Source of the DNA: Rhododendron vialii
Lineage: Eukaryota > Streptophyta > Magnoliopsida > Ericales > Ericaceae
Assembly: GCF_030253575.1 (NCBI RefSeq)
Contig: NC_080566.1
Location: 31,965,001 to 32,029,000, forward strand
Reading direction: 5' to 3'
Length of the DNA: 64,000 bases
The notes under the pieces were generated by a model. It saw only the letters and a program-made list of their open reading frames with translations, did no database searches and was not told where the DNA came from. This document shows positions 9,158 to 21,743 of this stretch, piece after piece. Each line of letters opens with the position of its first letter. Position 1 is the stretch's first letter. The translations under genes and the position numbers were made by a program.

Positions 9158-12100
9158 ATGGATCCCCACGACAAGCAAGTGGTACTAATCACCGGCTGCA
9201 CCACCGGCGGTATCGGCCACGCTCTGGCGCGCGCCTTCGCGACCGAGAACTGCCTGGTGGTGCCCACGGCTCGGTCCCTGCCATCGATGGCGGACCTCGA
9301 CGGCAGCGACCCAAGGTTCTTCCCTCAGGAGCTCGACGTGCTGTCCGACGAGAGCGTCCGGCGCGTTCTCTCTCGGGTGTTGGAGGAGTTCGGCCGAATT
9401 GACGTACTCGTTAACAACGCTGGGGTTCAGTGCATTGGACCACTGGCTGAGGTCCCTATGTCCTCGATTGAACATACTTTCAACACCAATGTTTATGGTA
9501 AGTGGGTGTGTGGACAATTTTTTTTGGGTAACATTGGTTTTATCGATTTCTGTTAGTAATAGTTATCTGATTGGCGCTAATTTTCTTTTGGATTAATCAA
9601 TTATGTTTGAGTGCCGTTGTTTGCGTCACGCTACGTCTCGGTTGGAGTGAAAGACGTAAACTGCCTTGTGCTTTCTCGTCTTACAATAGTTTTACTATAG
9701 TTAGATTCCATGATTAGTTTGACTTTGTCCAAATTTTTTGTAATAATTTTTTGGACAATTATTAATATGATCTTCTAAATTTTGTCAGAAAAAAAAAAAA
9801 ACTTACAACCATAAGTTTCAGAAGGTAGGAATTGAAAATGAAAATGACTGTTTTTCACTGACTATCTGATCACTTTCTAGCGAAGGAAACTTGGGGATGA
9901 GTATCTGAAGGGACTATTTCATTCCAACTTTATTGCAGTGAACTAAACACTAGGGGAAGTGTACTACAGGGGTGTAGTGCGACTGTGCACGATCTGAGCC
10001 GTTTGCCTTGATTATCAATGGTCTAGATTTCATTTCAGCAATGGACAGCTTAGATCTGCAGAGCCCAAGATGAAATCTAGATCATTAAACATTATTGCTA
10101 AGACGGATGGCTCGGATTGCGCACTACATGCCTGTAGTACACTCCCCGGTCCAATGGTGTTTGAGAAGATTGTGACCTTTGCAATTATTAGGAAATTCAC
10201 TGCTGAACTTCTTCTTGTATTATCAGACTTTTTTTCTTCTTGTATTATCAAACTTGGGCGGTCATGTTGTTTAAGAACTTGACAGACAGTGATTAGGCTT
10301 CTGAGCCTTACCTAAAACGTGAAATTAGCATATTAATAAACAGAAATCCTAGCCGTACCGACCCATTTCATACCGAAACCGTACCGACGGCCGCTCCGGG
10401 CTGTCTCCGGCCACCGGACGGCCGATCCGAGCCGTTCAAAAATTCTATAAAAAAAAACCGAGGGGCCTTACGCGAGAATAAACGGCATCCGATGTGTGTA
10501 GGGTGGTTAGATCGAGTACCCTATTTTTCGTGTATACTCGTGTATATATGTATACGCGAAAAATAGGGTACTCGATCTAACCACCCTACACAGATCGGAT
10601 GCCGTTTATTCCTACGCGGGCCCCTCGGTTTTTTTTTTTAGAATTTTTGGACGGCTCGGATCGGCAGTCCGGTGGCTGGAGAAGGCCCGGAGCGGCCGTC
10701 GGTACGGTTTCGGTATGGAATGGATCGGTATGGCTAGCACTACTCATTAATAAATGAGGACAATTACCCTAAGTTGTAGTCTTAGTTTGAGATCGTTGAT
10801 TTGAATGCACAGGTAGGGGGGAAAAAAGAGAGGAAGGAGCTAAAGCTTGAAATTCTGTGCGGAGAGAAATCAAGTGTTCCAATCACCCGTTTGATAGTAG
10901 GAGCTATGTTTACTTCAGTCGTGAAAAGAAGCTACACCCGTTTGATAGTAGGAGCTATGTTTACTTCAGTCGTGAAAAAAAGCTACACATGAGAAACAAG
11001 AAAGGGAAAAAAAGCTACACATAGTTGTGAGCTGTGTCTAAGCTACATATGAACTCTGAGTTTTGCACATGAGAAACGAGAAAGGAAAAAAAAAAATCTA
11101 CACATACTTGTTTGTTGTGTCCAAGCGGTGTTGAAACCTATGTTACATGGACCCCTAACTGGTGTCGGGTGCAGGTATGTGTCTACCTGTTATATTCACG
11201 AAATTCCCAAGTCAGCAAGACGGGACGACAGAATAGTTTTTTAGTACTAGGAGTATGTTTTTTTGAGAATCGGATCTATATGTTGGCTGTAAGGCATCCT
11301 AAGAGGTGTAGGGTGCGGATATGGATGTGTCCGATGTCATTTTCAGTGACTAACCTTTTTTTGGCCTCTCTTTTCTAAACTCATTTCAATACATAAATAG
11401 GAGAATTATCTGCATTGTCTACTACAAACTTGGATTGATAGTATGTTTCCTCAATATAGTTTTCAATGTTCTACCTTCTACGCTTGTTGCATCTTCGATC
11501 GGCAAGAAAATCAATACTGTTGTATGAGAAGTTACTAGATTGAGTAACAAGAAATCCATATTTGGTTGGCATACAGGTACCATGAGATTGATACAAGCTG
11601 TGGTCCCTCACATGGCCTCTAGGAAGAAGGGAAAGATTGTGAATGTGGGAAGTGTTACTGTTTTGGCCCCTGGACCATGGGCAGGTGCTTATACTGCATC
11701 AAAGGCTGCTCTCCATGCACTGACTGATACATTAAGGTCTGCAGAAGCAGCAGAATATATTTCCATGTTAGCTTAGTTTATTGTCTGCTTATCAGTGCGA
11801 AGGGGCAAAAATATTTCTAAGTGGAGTAAATCAATAGTGACCATATTTGGTACAACACTTAAATTGCCATATCAAGACATTGACCCTATCACTTGATGGT
11901 TCCCACGTCTTATGCGGAAACTTAGCATTAAAATTATGGGTAGACTTTTTTCCTTGGGCTTTGGATCATGGATTTATGGACATTCTATTTTCGGAAAGGA
12001 AAATGATGAAAGACCAAGATACGCATTATCTCGAGCACCTCATTTTCCTCATATTGCCCCTTTCCTTTTCTTTCCTTAAGTTTTCGATTTTTAATACTCT

Positions 12101-12603
12101 CTATGCACTTTTGGGTAATTTGCATACTTGGCCTAAGAAAACCTCGATTGCATACTGTTTCTTATAACCTTTCTTGTGGGATTTTGGCATTTAAGTTCTC
12201 TCTGTCATACTTCCCTGTAGAAATTTCCATCTATGTTCGAATCTAAATTCATCAGTGGTTATGCAGATTGGAACTTAGGCCGTTTGGAATCGATGTTATC
12301 AATGTTGTCCCCGGAGCAGTTAAGTCAAACATAGGAAACTCGGCTATAAACAGCTACAGTCGTATGCCCGAATGGAAGTTATACAAACAATTTGAAGAAG
12401 CAATCAGATCACGAGCCTACTTTTCACAGGGCCCAAAAGCAACTCCGTCGGAAGAGTTTGCAAAGAAGACTGTGGCGGCACTGCTGAAAAAGAACCCACC
12501 ATCTTGGTTCTCTTATGGCCAATACTCCACCATACTGGCAATCGTGTACCATCTTCCATTGTTTGTCAAAGATTTTATTCTCAGGAAAGCAATGAAATGT
12601 TAA
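9158..12603 (+). CDS. Short-chain dehydrogenase/reductase (AYR1-like, 278 aa)
   Basis: Three exons: 9158-9497, 11577-11736 and 12267-12603, all GT-AG with phases 1 and 2, giving 278 residues. It is a classical Rossmann-fold SDR. Visible features are the cofactor loop TGCTTGGIG (12-20), the adenine-pocket Asp60 in ELDVLS, NNAG at 86-89, Asn111, Ser139, and the catalytic Tyr152-x3-Lys156 (YTASK). The family includes yeast Ayr1, an NADPH-dependent 1-acyl-dihydroxyacetone-phosphate reductase. The plant substrate is not known from sequence, so the lipid role is inference. It closely resembles Arabidopsis At5g10050 as I recall it, to the last residues ([12 protein letters not shown]). There is no signal peptide; the C-terminus is hydrophobic. 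It is the intact partner of the pseudogene at 2640-4019. Intron 1 is long (2.1 kb) and filled with foldback repeats. Confidence 0.92.
9949..10160. repeat. Foldback MITE in SDR intron 1
   Basis: GAAGTGTACTACAGG...GTAGTGCG (9956 onward) is matched in reverse complement by CGCACTACATGCCTGTAGTACACTCCCC at 10118-10147. The inner arms also pair around TGATCTAGATTTCAT. It ends near CTAGGGG/CCCCGG. Confidence 0.7.
10349..10737. repeat. Near-perfect 389-bp hairpin element in SDR intron 1
   Basis: Arms of about 185 bases run from CTAGCCGTACCGACC (10349) to the mirror end TCGGTATGGCTAG (10737). The centre at about 10540 is TATACTCGTGTATATATGTATAC. The arms include GGGTACTCGATCTAACCACC and CGAGGGGCC and are GC-rich compared with the surroundings. 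Transcription through intron 1 would give a long hairpin RNA. The near identity of the arms suggests recent mobility. Confidence 0.85.
10884..10985. repeat. 51-bp tandem duplication in SDR intron 1
   Basis: CACCCGTTTGATAGTAGGAG and the rest of the 51-base unit occur twice in a row (10884 and 10935). A looser repeat of ACATGAGAAACxAGAAAGG follows at about 10987 and 11067. Confidence 0.85.
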
Positions 12604-12853
12604 ACACTTTGGGAAAAGTTTTCGTTGAACAGAGAGGATAATCTGAGATTGGATATCAATCATATCATACAATAATACTCTTCCAAGGTGTTAATATTTC
12701 GGCTTTGGCCTTGGAAGTTGGTTGTTTCAGAATTTCTCTCTACTTGTTAACTGTAAGCACATTTGATGCATGATGAATCAGACAGCCGTGTTGTTGTGTA
12801 CTAACTACTTGTGTTGATTGTATGATGGAGTTAATAAGCAGTTTTAAAAGAAA

Positions 12854-12893
<40 letters not shown>

Positions 12894-14235
12894 AATCGAC
12901 TAGACCCATCTCCATCTCTGTCTCTCTCCTCTGAACCAAGAACTAGGGTTTCGCTTGTCTCTCCCCCTTCACTACGCAGTTGCATCTCTGGCGACCATCA
13001 AGTTCTCAAACGAAATTGAGATTGAGAGAGAAAAGAGCACATTCACTGCACTCTGCTAATCAAACGAGAGTCGAAGATTCGTTTCGTTTTCAAGTTCTCT
13101 AACAAAATTCACAAAGCATCTCTAACTGCGTTCGAGAGGCTCGTAGCCTCAAAATCTCACATTGATTGAATTTCAATTCTCCCTTGGCGATGGCTTGATT
13201 CCATTATGTTCGTGATTATTTTCAAGCTCATTTCAACGTATGGATAATAAGTGGCTTTTAATTCAAAAACATGGACTTGAAATTTGAAAGTACGAGCACG
13301 AGCCAAGAGAATGATTGAGAATAACCATAACATAGCTGGCTTCACAGTGGTCCACGGGTATTCTCTACTTATCGCTAAGCGAAAAGGGTCTATCGATATA
13401 ATAATTTTAGTTTTACAAGTGATTGGAGAAAGAAGTAGAAAGGCCAAAAGAATGTGTTCGACTACAAATTTGTTATTTCGATTTTTTGTTGGATTAATTC
13501 TACCAGTTTCATACTGAGATGCAGAAATTTGATCAACCTTTTGAAGTAGGGATGTAATTTCACCCGAGTCAGACGGATATCCAATCCAATCCGCCTTTAC
13601 GGTGACAGTTCTTTTGAACTTTCCCTACGCGTGAGACGATTTCGGTTGAAAAAAACAAAATACCCAGTTGGTTTTGTTGCATCATTTTTCTCTCACAACG
13701 AATAACAACACTTGACTTTTATTGCGAAATTATTACTCGTAAAACACCCTCAGAATTCACCCCAACGTACCTGCTTCACCCGAAAATCCCCTTCATAATA
13801 TACAGAATAAATCCCCAATTACTAAAGAAAAAAATTCCGCAAATTTATTTGAGAACTATCCAAAGAGAGGTTGCTTTATCCAAAGAGAGGTTGCTTTATC
13901 CAGTTTGATTAGAAAATACAAAACTGTTCTCTATCTCTGAGCCTAAACCATAATTTTACAAAGATGCAGATGCATGTGTATAATTACGACGACAAGAAGG
14001 CCGGACCATACGAATCCGTTTGTGCTAATCCCTAACTCCCCCCAAAGTTCTAAAAGAAGAAAAGGAAGCAACAGCTAATCTTCCCCAGTACTATCAGTTG
14101 CTTTCTAAATGCGGTACGGCCAAATTACTGTCAAGCCTCTTCCTATCTGTGTCATCAATACAATGTTTAGACAACAAAATTCCCGACTTCCTAAGAAGAT
14201 TCCGCCATAATGCAATGTTTACCTGTGAAAAATTG
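12604..14235. other. Convergent spacer between SDR and the CID gene
   Basis: 3' regions of two convergent genes. It contains a (CT)n run (12854-12891) followed by a leader-like stretch with AACTAGGGTTTCGCTTG and many CTCT motifs, then no recognisable coding exon up to 13.5 kb; a gene remnant or non-coding transcript is possible. A 20-base unit CAAAGAGAGGTTGCTTTATC is repeated in tandem at 13861-13900. Confidence 0.4.
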
Positions 14236-17200
14236 TCAACTTGACTGGTGGTGGTGCCCATAGTAAACCATTTCGGGAGGCTGAAAGAGGCCAAGAGGAC
14301 GGAAACTTGGGGGCGCAGGCGGTTGCTGAGGTAATGGCATTGAGTGCTGCTGAGTAGTTAGCGCCGGAGGCTGCTGCTGAGTTATCTGCAATTGTTGCTG
14401 AGATTGAGTTTGAACTTACTTTTCACATGAAGTCTTATTTCCATCATTAATGGACTACTTAGATTTCCGGAAAAAAACTCTTCATAATCCATTTAGTCTC
14501 TACGAGAGGTACCAGGAATAATATATATAGATCAAACTTTGAAAAAAGTTAAAAAAGGATACTTTTTTCTTCCGTCAACTCTTTTCAAAATGATCCATAT
14601 TTGAAGATACGAAATAAGCACACACAAAAATGCAAAAACTTATGTTAGGGCAAAAAAAGCAAAGGTAAGACGTGACTAACCATGTGTGGTTGGGGTGGAG
14701 GTGGAGGTGGTGGTGGCCCTGGAGGCAAGGGAGGCATCACATAAGAATATGAATTCACCATCACACCTGAAGGTTGTACATAATGTTGAGGAGAAGGGGT
14801 TGTAACCATATGGTATTGGGTTTGAGAAGAGGTCAGCGTTTGGGTCTGCTGCAACGTCGGTTGTTGCACCAAAAGTGACTGATATGTGGTGCTCGGAGCA
14901 GTCGACAGCTGTGGAGGCGGCAAGTGACTGAGTGAGTTGACAGGCGGGGTCGGGAAGGAAGAAAATGCGGAAGACGACATCGTTAGCGCAGCATTTTTCG
15001 CCTCTTCGGCTGCAAATGAAGATAATACAGAACTCATAATGTATTGCGAGGAGGTGGAAGCTGCAAGCCTGTCAGCAACCTCGGCTGCAATGGCAGCAGC
15101 AGACTTCTTGGGCTGTTGTCCACCTTTTGCGCTTGTATATATGGGCGGTGGGGTCATGTTTGATTGTTTGGCAACCACAATATATTCGTCGTCGTCCAGT
15201 AGTTTTCGCATCTTGCGGGCTTCCTCTGCCCGAGCCTGTGCTACCTGAAATGAATTCAATTTAGTACATTAGGGTCATGCTGGGATACGATGCTTTGGGT
15301 TTGGCACAAATATTTTAAGTCTTGAAGGTGGAATAGAATACATAAAACTGTGTTGGGATGGATGATTAGATTATTAAGTCCTCAATGGGATAGCACTTTT
15401 TTCCTCTACGCCTAATTCGGCTGCTGACCCTTATCGGAACTAGGACATAATTACCTCTCCCTTTTGGTAAGTTAGCATAATGGTTGATGCACAACAAATG
15501 GATATCGTAGTTAGAAATTAGAATAAGTGAACATGAGAAAAAGGTAATCAGATTACATGAGACCTATTACCTATGGGGATTTTTTTCTTTTTTTGGCACA
15601 AAGTAGGTATTTATGAGATAGGCCATGAGATACATGAGAAAATATTAGCCTGCAGCCAACTTAACTCCCAAAAGATTGTAACTTCTAGAATAAACTTAAT
15701 TCATGAGGAAGTAAAGCACTTTAATATCTCCTTCAGATTTCAGAACAATGTGACGGTACAGGTTTTCATCATAATCTCAAGTCCAATCCTAAGAAGCCTT
15801 GCTGTCAAAACCCCTCCCACAAGGTATGAATAGGGATACAGGATACTGATACAGCTATTTGACAAAACCTAAAAAAGCAGGCTACAATACGATGATGACA
15901 TGTGATAAAAAAAAAAAAAATCAAATGCACTAATCAGAATTCATTTAGTAACTAGTCGTATCAAGCAGTCAATACATGACAATGATGCATTGATGCCACA
16001 CCAAAGCTGAAACAAGCTAAAGAAAAAATACATTACGACCATATTTCCATGAATGTGCAACTTTTTATTTCATAGGGCAAGTGTAACCACTTTCATTTTC
16101 ATTTTCATTTTCATTTCACTTTTCCATTTCCACCCACATCACAATATTTCAAAAATTCCTTTATTCCCAGTTGTCTCTGACTTCAACATGTATTCTTCCC
16201 ATGGCCTTCCCATATCCCCGCCCAATCCGAAATTGAAACACGGAAGAGTAAATTTTTGGACACGTTAGACGTATCAGATATGTACCATATACTTTTATGT
16301 GGCCTTTTTTGGAGTACCCGTGCACCATAGTTTTTCCAACCAGCATCCCAGTTGGCTAAGTCTGGTGGCATTAAAGAATCGGTCACAGTCAACAACTGAT
16401 TGACAAATGCCCCATATTTATTTAACTAGCAGAAGAAACAAGCCAACTTGTGAAATTTTGAAGATTATAGTAGGCAGAAACCATACCTGCATCTGCGTGT
16501 GAACATTCTCCAGTTCAGCTTCCTGAAAATTTCGTGAGGACAAGAATGCATTCATTTAATACTTACTAAATCACATAATAGAATAATTTGTCCCACAAAT
16601 GCAACAACACTTTTATTTTAGGAAAAAAAAACACTGAAGAAATAGCCCAATACCTGTTCATGCAGAGCTTCTTGTAACTGAGATACCAGAGCTGTCCTAT
16701 TTGCTTCAACCACTTTAAGCTTCTCAATGGATTCTTTCAAAACATGTTCTTCCCCCTCCAGTTCTTTGGACAAAGTTTTTCGATTTGGATCCTTAGCTGG
16801 ATAACAAACAAACAAAAGCTAAGCAACCCAAACATGGAGATCCAACGATCTACGCATAGAAACACTCGGAGGAGACAAAACAGAACAAGAACACCAACAA
16901 TCCATTTATGGAACCACTTTTCACAAGTGGCAATTGGACTATGAGTAATTGCCATCCTTACCTTTGCTACAGGCCAGATCAACTTCTTCCTCCATCTTCT
17001 TTACACGTTGGATAGCCGATCTGCATTTACTCATTTCCTCATCCTCACTTCTATGTTCACTGACTACCAACTGAAATGCGGAAACTATTTTTTCTTCTGC
17101 ACCTCCAATGGTCAATTTCTAGGTTCAAAAGCAATTGCATGATGAGCCATGTCCCAAAGAAAAGCACGAAAATGAATGAAACATAATTGGGTTTTAATTA

Positions 17201-20200
17201 GAACATCTACTTCCTCCAAAAAGAAGCATGATTCTAGAATGAAGTAAAAAGAGGTCGCAAGAAGCATGATTCTAGGGTTCTTACTGTTCTAACGTAGCGG
17301 GAATCCCTTTTTACAATTCTCACAGACCGTGAACGCTTTCTGCTGAACTCCAAGGGTGGAGGTAATTGCTCTCCAAGCATTAAATCTTTAAGACCATGTG
17401 CATGGGATCCAAAAACTTTCCTTTCTTCCCATATACCAACCTATCAAGTAATTAAGCACTACTTTATTAGATCTTGTCAATGTTCTGAGCATTTAAAGGA
17501 AACAATGTAATCGTATGATCTGTAACCGAGACACATCAGCATTTGGATATTGGTGGCTTATGAACGACAAATTAGCTTTCTTTATTGGAAGCATAAACTT
17601 CCATTAGAGAACAAATGAATATGTAACAGAACAAGGCACCCTAGTAAAACTTTAGCTAAAGAACTAGAAGACGCAAATTAAATCTCAGGGGGAAAAAAAA
17701 AAAGGAGAGGGAGAGGGAGGAGGGGCTGCCAGAAGATAATATGAAAACCTAATTTAACACATGTCAAAAAGTTCAATGACGCGTAATATTTCCAAGACCT
17801 GACAAACAAATCTACTGATGGACAACCACCCGGCAAAATAAAACAATATACGCACAATACCAATATATTGAAACATCAAAGAGAAAATAACGCTTTGGAT
17901 GTTCAATAATCTCATAACCATATATATTTTCAGTCTATCCAATCTCCGAAGCAAACAGAAGAGGTCATACCAATCTAGAAACCACATTCTTTCCATGATC
18001 ATCGCCTTTTTCAATGATATCTTTGAGCGCTCCTGGAAGAACTTTCCAAAATTCACTAACGAATTCATTTCCGGTACGCTTGCTATTCTGTAGGATGTCA
18101 TTCGCAAGATACAGAAGGGGAATTTTTTGAACCATCTGTGAGCTATGGAACTGTTTACCCCAGGTTGCAACAACTATCTCTGCTTTGCTCCGATGGAAAA
18201 TACACCAATGTGACAAAGCTAAGAGTGAATGTCAAGATAACAAACTAAGGAAATAAATTTAAACCAATGCAATATTCACGAAGGTAAATGGCTCAGGCTT
18301 AAGTTGTTTACTCAGCAGTCCAAGTGGACCTTGACCACACGTGGATATGAAAATATCATCAATGGCAGAGTAGATCTACCAAGAGATTTCAATGATACCT
18401 TCAATGCGGATCGTTGCAGGAGGGCATTTTACACAGTATATACAAATAAAACAGGTCGTTGCTATCTTATTATTTACTTCATCATAAGTGTTAAAGCATC
18501 CAACTCAACACCAATTGGCAATGAGCGGAGAGGCCACCCAGGCTCATACACTAGTTTTGGAGGAGATAATTGACCGATGTGGGACAAACTCCAACATTCC
18601 CCCGAACATGCGACTCCCGACTCGCACATGGAGAGGTAAACAAACAATCCAAAACACATGGATCACAACAAACAACGGTGCACTTATGGCACAAACAAGG
18701 GGGAACAAATTCTCCGAAGCTCTGATACCATGTTTTCGGATACTATGTTAAAACATCCAACTCATTACCAATTGGCAATGAGTGGAGAGGTCGCCCACAC
18801 TCATATACTAGTTTTGGAGGAGATAATTGACCGATGCAGGACAAACTCCAACACTCCCCCGAAACTCCAACAATAAGCAAGAAACTTAAACCTCATCGTC
18901 ATATCGAACAAATATTAATTACTACCTTTTAATGATTCATCAAATAAGTTTAGAAAAATCGTATCTTGTTAGGCTAGAAAACAAAATGGTGACCCGATTA
19001 AGACAATGCTCCTTAAACCATCTTATAACTGTAAAATAGAAACAAAAGTGAAGTAGCATAAAGACAAATACACACACGATAGTTTCTTGGATATTTTATC
19101 ACATAATGTAAGTATGTATGACTTATTGGTCCAGGTTATGGTTGTCCAGCAGAAGTTGCATAAGGGACTTAAAGGAAAGCGGATGTGATATACTACAAAC
19201 ACATTCCCTGTCAGCATCACCGTAGTCTTGTGATTATCACTTTCCTCCTGGGACTAAAAACACATCACATCTCACATTTTCTCTTCTTAAAAGAATGTGA
19301 TGCTGTTTTAATAATTATTAACCGAAGGGGCAACCATACTGAATTCTTTTCATCCGATCAGCAACCAGGTGGCCATGAGTTGTCAAGAGAACCGTTATTT
19401 CGTTGTTAGGGGCGACCAAATGAAATTCTTTCCTATTTTAAGCAAACACATGGACATACACGTCTCCAAAAGGGATTTACCACATATAAACCTAACCCCA
19501 TGCAATCACATTAGGGGTGACCAAACGGAATTCTTTCCTATTTTAAGCAAACGCGTGGAACGCGTGTCTCCAAAACGGATTTGCCACATACAATCTCCAT
19601 CCCCATGCAATCACGTAAATCACCGTAGATCTTAATCGACATAATAAATACTACCACACCCATGACAAAAATTGCCCTATATGCGGGATGTCAGCAAAAA
19701 AACACAATTCCACCCAGAGTAAAAACCTCAATCACATAACTTTCAACCTTACCAATCAGCGGAAATGACACATCGACACGGTGACTTCAAGAAGCTGAGA
19801 AGATGATAAACAAATACCACAAAACAATTCACAAACCAAAAATTGAGGACTTGTCCATTTTAAGCCTCAAAAACTGGATAAATCAAATCTTAGCCCGATC
19901 TTGTCAAGCTGAAAACCTAGAAGGAATCACTGCCAATTCAGGTAAATAACCAATCCGTACAAGGTTGAACCAATTGCTGCATAAGTAGAAAGAACCAAAA
20001 CCACTTAAATCATAAAACAAAACAAGGTTGCAATTTACCAACTACAAGATATGGGCATTTTAAGTACCTCCCTAAATCCAGTAGATAGAGAATTTGATAA
20101 GCATGCAAATTAACTAAAAAATAACAACGAAAAAAAAAAGGATAAATCAACTTTGAAAACCCAGTTCAACCAAACAAAGGAGGATACTTTCGATGCATTG

Positions 20201-20263
20201 CTGAGTAGAATTGAGCTTCGAAAGCTTTTCTGCCAGTATCTGTTCCTCAAAAACACTATTCAT
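14236..20263 (-). CDS. CID-domain protein, RPRD1/Rtt103-like (513 aa)
   Basis: Eight coding exons on the minus strand: 20263-20188, 18218-17971, 17440-17285, 17118-16962, 16796-16654, 16522-16487, 15244-14681 and 14397-14236. All are GT-AG and the phases close to 513 residues. Residues 1-135 form a CTD-interacting domain (CID/RPR), with LSHWCIFHRSKAEIVVATW, IPLLYLANDILQNSKR and FWKVLPGALKDI. Residues 160-300 are charged and coiled-coil-like, as in RPRD1A/B, where this region dimerises. The C-terminus (330-513) is low-complexity, rich in Pro, Gln and Ser. CID proteins of this family bind phosphorylated RNA polymerase II CTD and act in transcription termination and CTD dephosphorylation; the nuclear location is inferred. 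It matches the plant ENTH/VHS-annotated proteins such as At5g10060. A non-coding leader exon ends at about 20370, with its intron acceptor at about 20270. Intron 1 carries a TRIM. Confidence 0.92.
18489..18872 (-). mobile_element. TRIM retrotransposon with TSD ATAAG, in intron 1 of the CID gene
   Basis: Two direct LTRs of about 108 bases (18489-18595 and 18746-18853) start TGTTGGAGTTTG and end CTTTAACA on the minus strand. Next to the 5' LTR is the tRNA-iMet primer site TGGTATCAGAGC (18719-18730, minus). Next to the 3' LTR is a purine tract (CGGGGGAA). No coding region lies between them. After the 5' LTR, a 19-base piece (18854-18872) repeats the tract plus AACTCCAACA, and beyond it stands ATAAG (18873-18877), matching ATAAG at 18484-18488. 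The element is therefore complete and inserted in the antisense direction relative to +, in the same sense as the host gene. Confidence 0.9.
19408..19617. repeat. Two tandem copies of a ~105-bp unit
   Basis: GGGCGACCAAATGAAATTC... (19408) and GGGTGACCAAACGGAATTC... (19513) share most of a 105-base unit containing CTTTCCTATTTTAAGCAAAC and CCATGCAATCAC. It is in intron 1 of the CID gene. Confidence 0.75.
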
Positions 20264-20440
20264 CCCACCCTGTAAACACAATCAAAACCAAAAAAAAACC
20301 CCAAAATCAAACAACTCTCAAAATTCAAAAACTTTTACTATTTTTTGATGTTTGATGTTTGAACCCTACCGTCAAAGCCAATGCAGAGGCCACAGCGAGG
20401 CGTGAAATATAGAGAGAGAGAATTCACGAAGAATTGCATT

Positions 20441-20452
20441 TGATATATATAA
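20441..20452 (-). promoter_or_regulatory. TATA box of the CID gene
   Basis: TTTATATATATC on the minus strand, about 70 bases before the proposed end of the leader exon (donor near 20370). A GA-rich leader follows. Confidence 0.5.
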
Positions 20453-20722
20453 ACCCTATGTGGGGAGACACTGGGCAAGAATTGACGACTCAGATTCGGA
20501 CAGGTGGCGAAGAACAGGTCGGGAGTTACAGATAGATATGGAGAGAAAGAGAGGATTTGAATTGAATGAGGTGAATCCCGGGGGATTTATTGAACAGCTA
20601 GGAATCGAATGGGACAAAGTTTGTAAACCCTAGACCGGGGGGGGAGGTTGTTTTTTTTCTTGGGTGTGTTTGGCTGTGAAGACTCTGGGTGTGTGCATGT
20701 AGGAGTGTTGAGATGGAAAGGA

Positions 20723-20727
<5 letters not shown>

Positions 20728-20779
<52 letters not shown>
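20728..20779. repeat. (AG)n microsatellite
   Basis: Uninterrupted AG run of about 52 bases upstream of the CID gene promoter, read as CT on the coding strand. Apparent coding frames of alternating Arg-Glu or Ser-Leu here are artefacts of the repeat. Confidence 0.95.
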
Positions 20780-20784
<5 letters not shown>

Positions 20785-21743
20785 CAGAGAGGGAGGTTTT
20801 AGTGAGTTTCTATGTAAAGTTGGGGTATTTGTTGGAATTCGGATTTTTAAGGTCCTACATTGATATTGTATTAGGAGCACATAGGTGAACATGAAGCACC
20901 CATGCATGAGAGAGTTGAGACACACCAACTACTGATTTTCAAAAACAGAATTTGTATTTCCCAAATTGTAAATATAACTCAAAGTTTCAATATCTTTATG
21001 GTCACATGTTCAAACTTCGAAGAGTGATACTTTTAAATTGCCATGTCGCAACTCGTGATAAAAATGACTTATGTTCAGAAAATATCTTTTCTTTAATATT
21101 TCATATCATATGGCGAAAATGGAGATTTTCATACAAACGTTTGGTAAGAGCCACTATCTATAGCAAGACCAAGACGTGAGCTTTGAGCTCAATTAACACG
21201 TAACGCAAAGCAACACTAAAATACAATTTGAGGATAATATCAATCAGGGAAGAGGCAGTAGAGACCTCAACAAATGGGTGGCCCAAACCACTAGGAATAA
21301 ACACAGATGAAAGCCTGGTTGGCCGTATTGGAACACGAACAGTGGCTCTAGGTATGTGCAAGGGGGTAGACGGTCTCATGCACCTCTTTCTAGGGTTACA
21401 TACCTTGGGACTTCATGTTTGTAATGATATCATGCTTGCCTTTGCTACTCCGAAGAAACAAATATTGATTGTATCTATATTTGCTCAACTGATATAATCT
21501 GCTCATGGTAAAACTTCATGTGGGTTCGATGTACTATTATCTTCAACAAGTAGCTTGACATTCAATGCGACCAGAAGCATATAGTTGTTCGGTTGGTTAA
21601 ATGCTTTGAATGAGAATAGTAATTCGATAGTTCATTACCTTCACTTCCTATTCCACTGAGAGCAAAGAAAGAAGGCAAGTGGATCTTCCTTATCACAACT
21701 CATCTCCGATTATTTGCCACTTACCCAACTCACCGGATTTATC
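20780..21743. other. Spacer, no gene seen
   Basis: AT-rich DNA between the CID gene promoter and the solo LTR. No motif-bearing frame or foldback was recognised. Confidence 0.5.

Noticed and set aside
14937..15248. Open frame on + of 103 codons
   Set aside because: It is antisense to the low-complexity exon 7 of the CID gene, whose minus frame has the correct splice phases and family sequence.
18488..18876. Frames reading MLKHPTQHQLAM... and similar
   Set aside because: They are translations of the two TRIM LTRs; the same peptide appears at 62311-62746 in the other TRIM.
20587..20928. Frames with Ser-Leu or Arg-Glu runs at (AG)n tracts (also 7618-7923, 12740-13019, 31507-31884)
   Set aside because: Dipeptide runs come from the microsatellites and have no support outside them.
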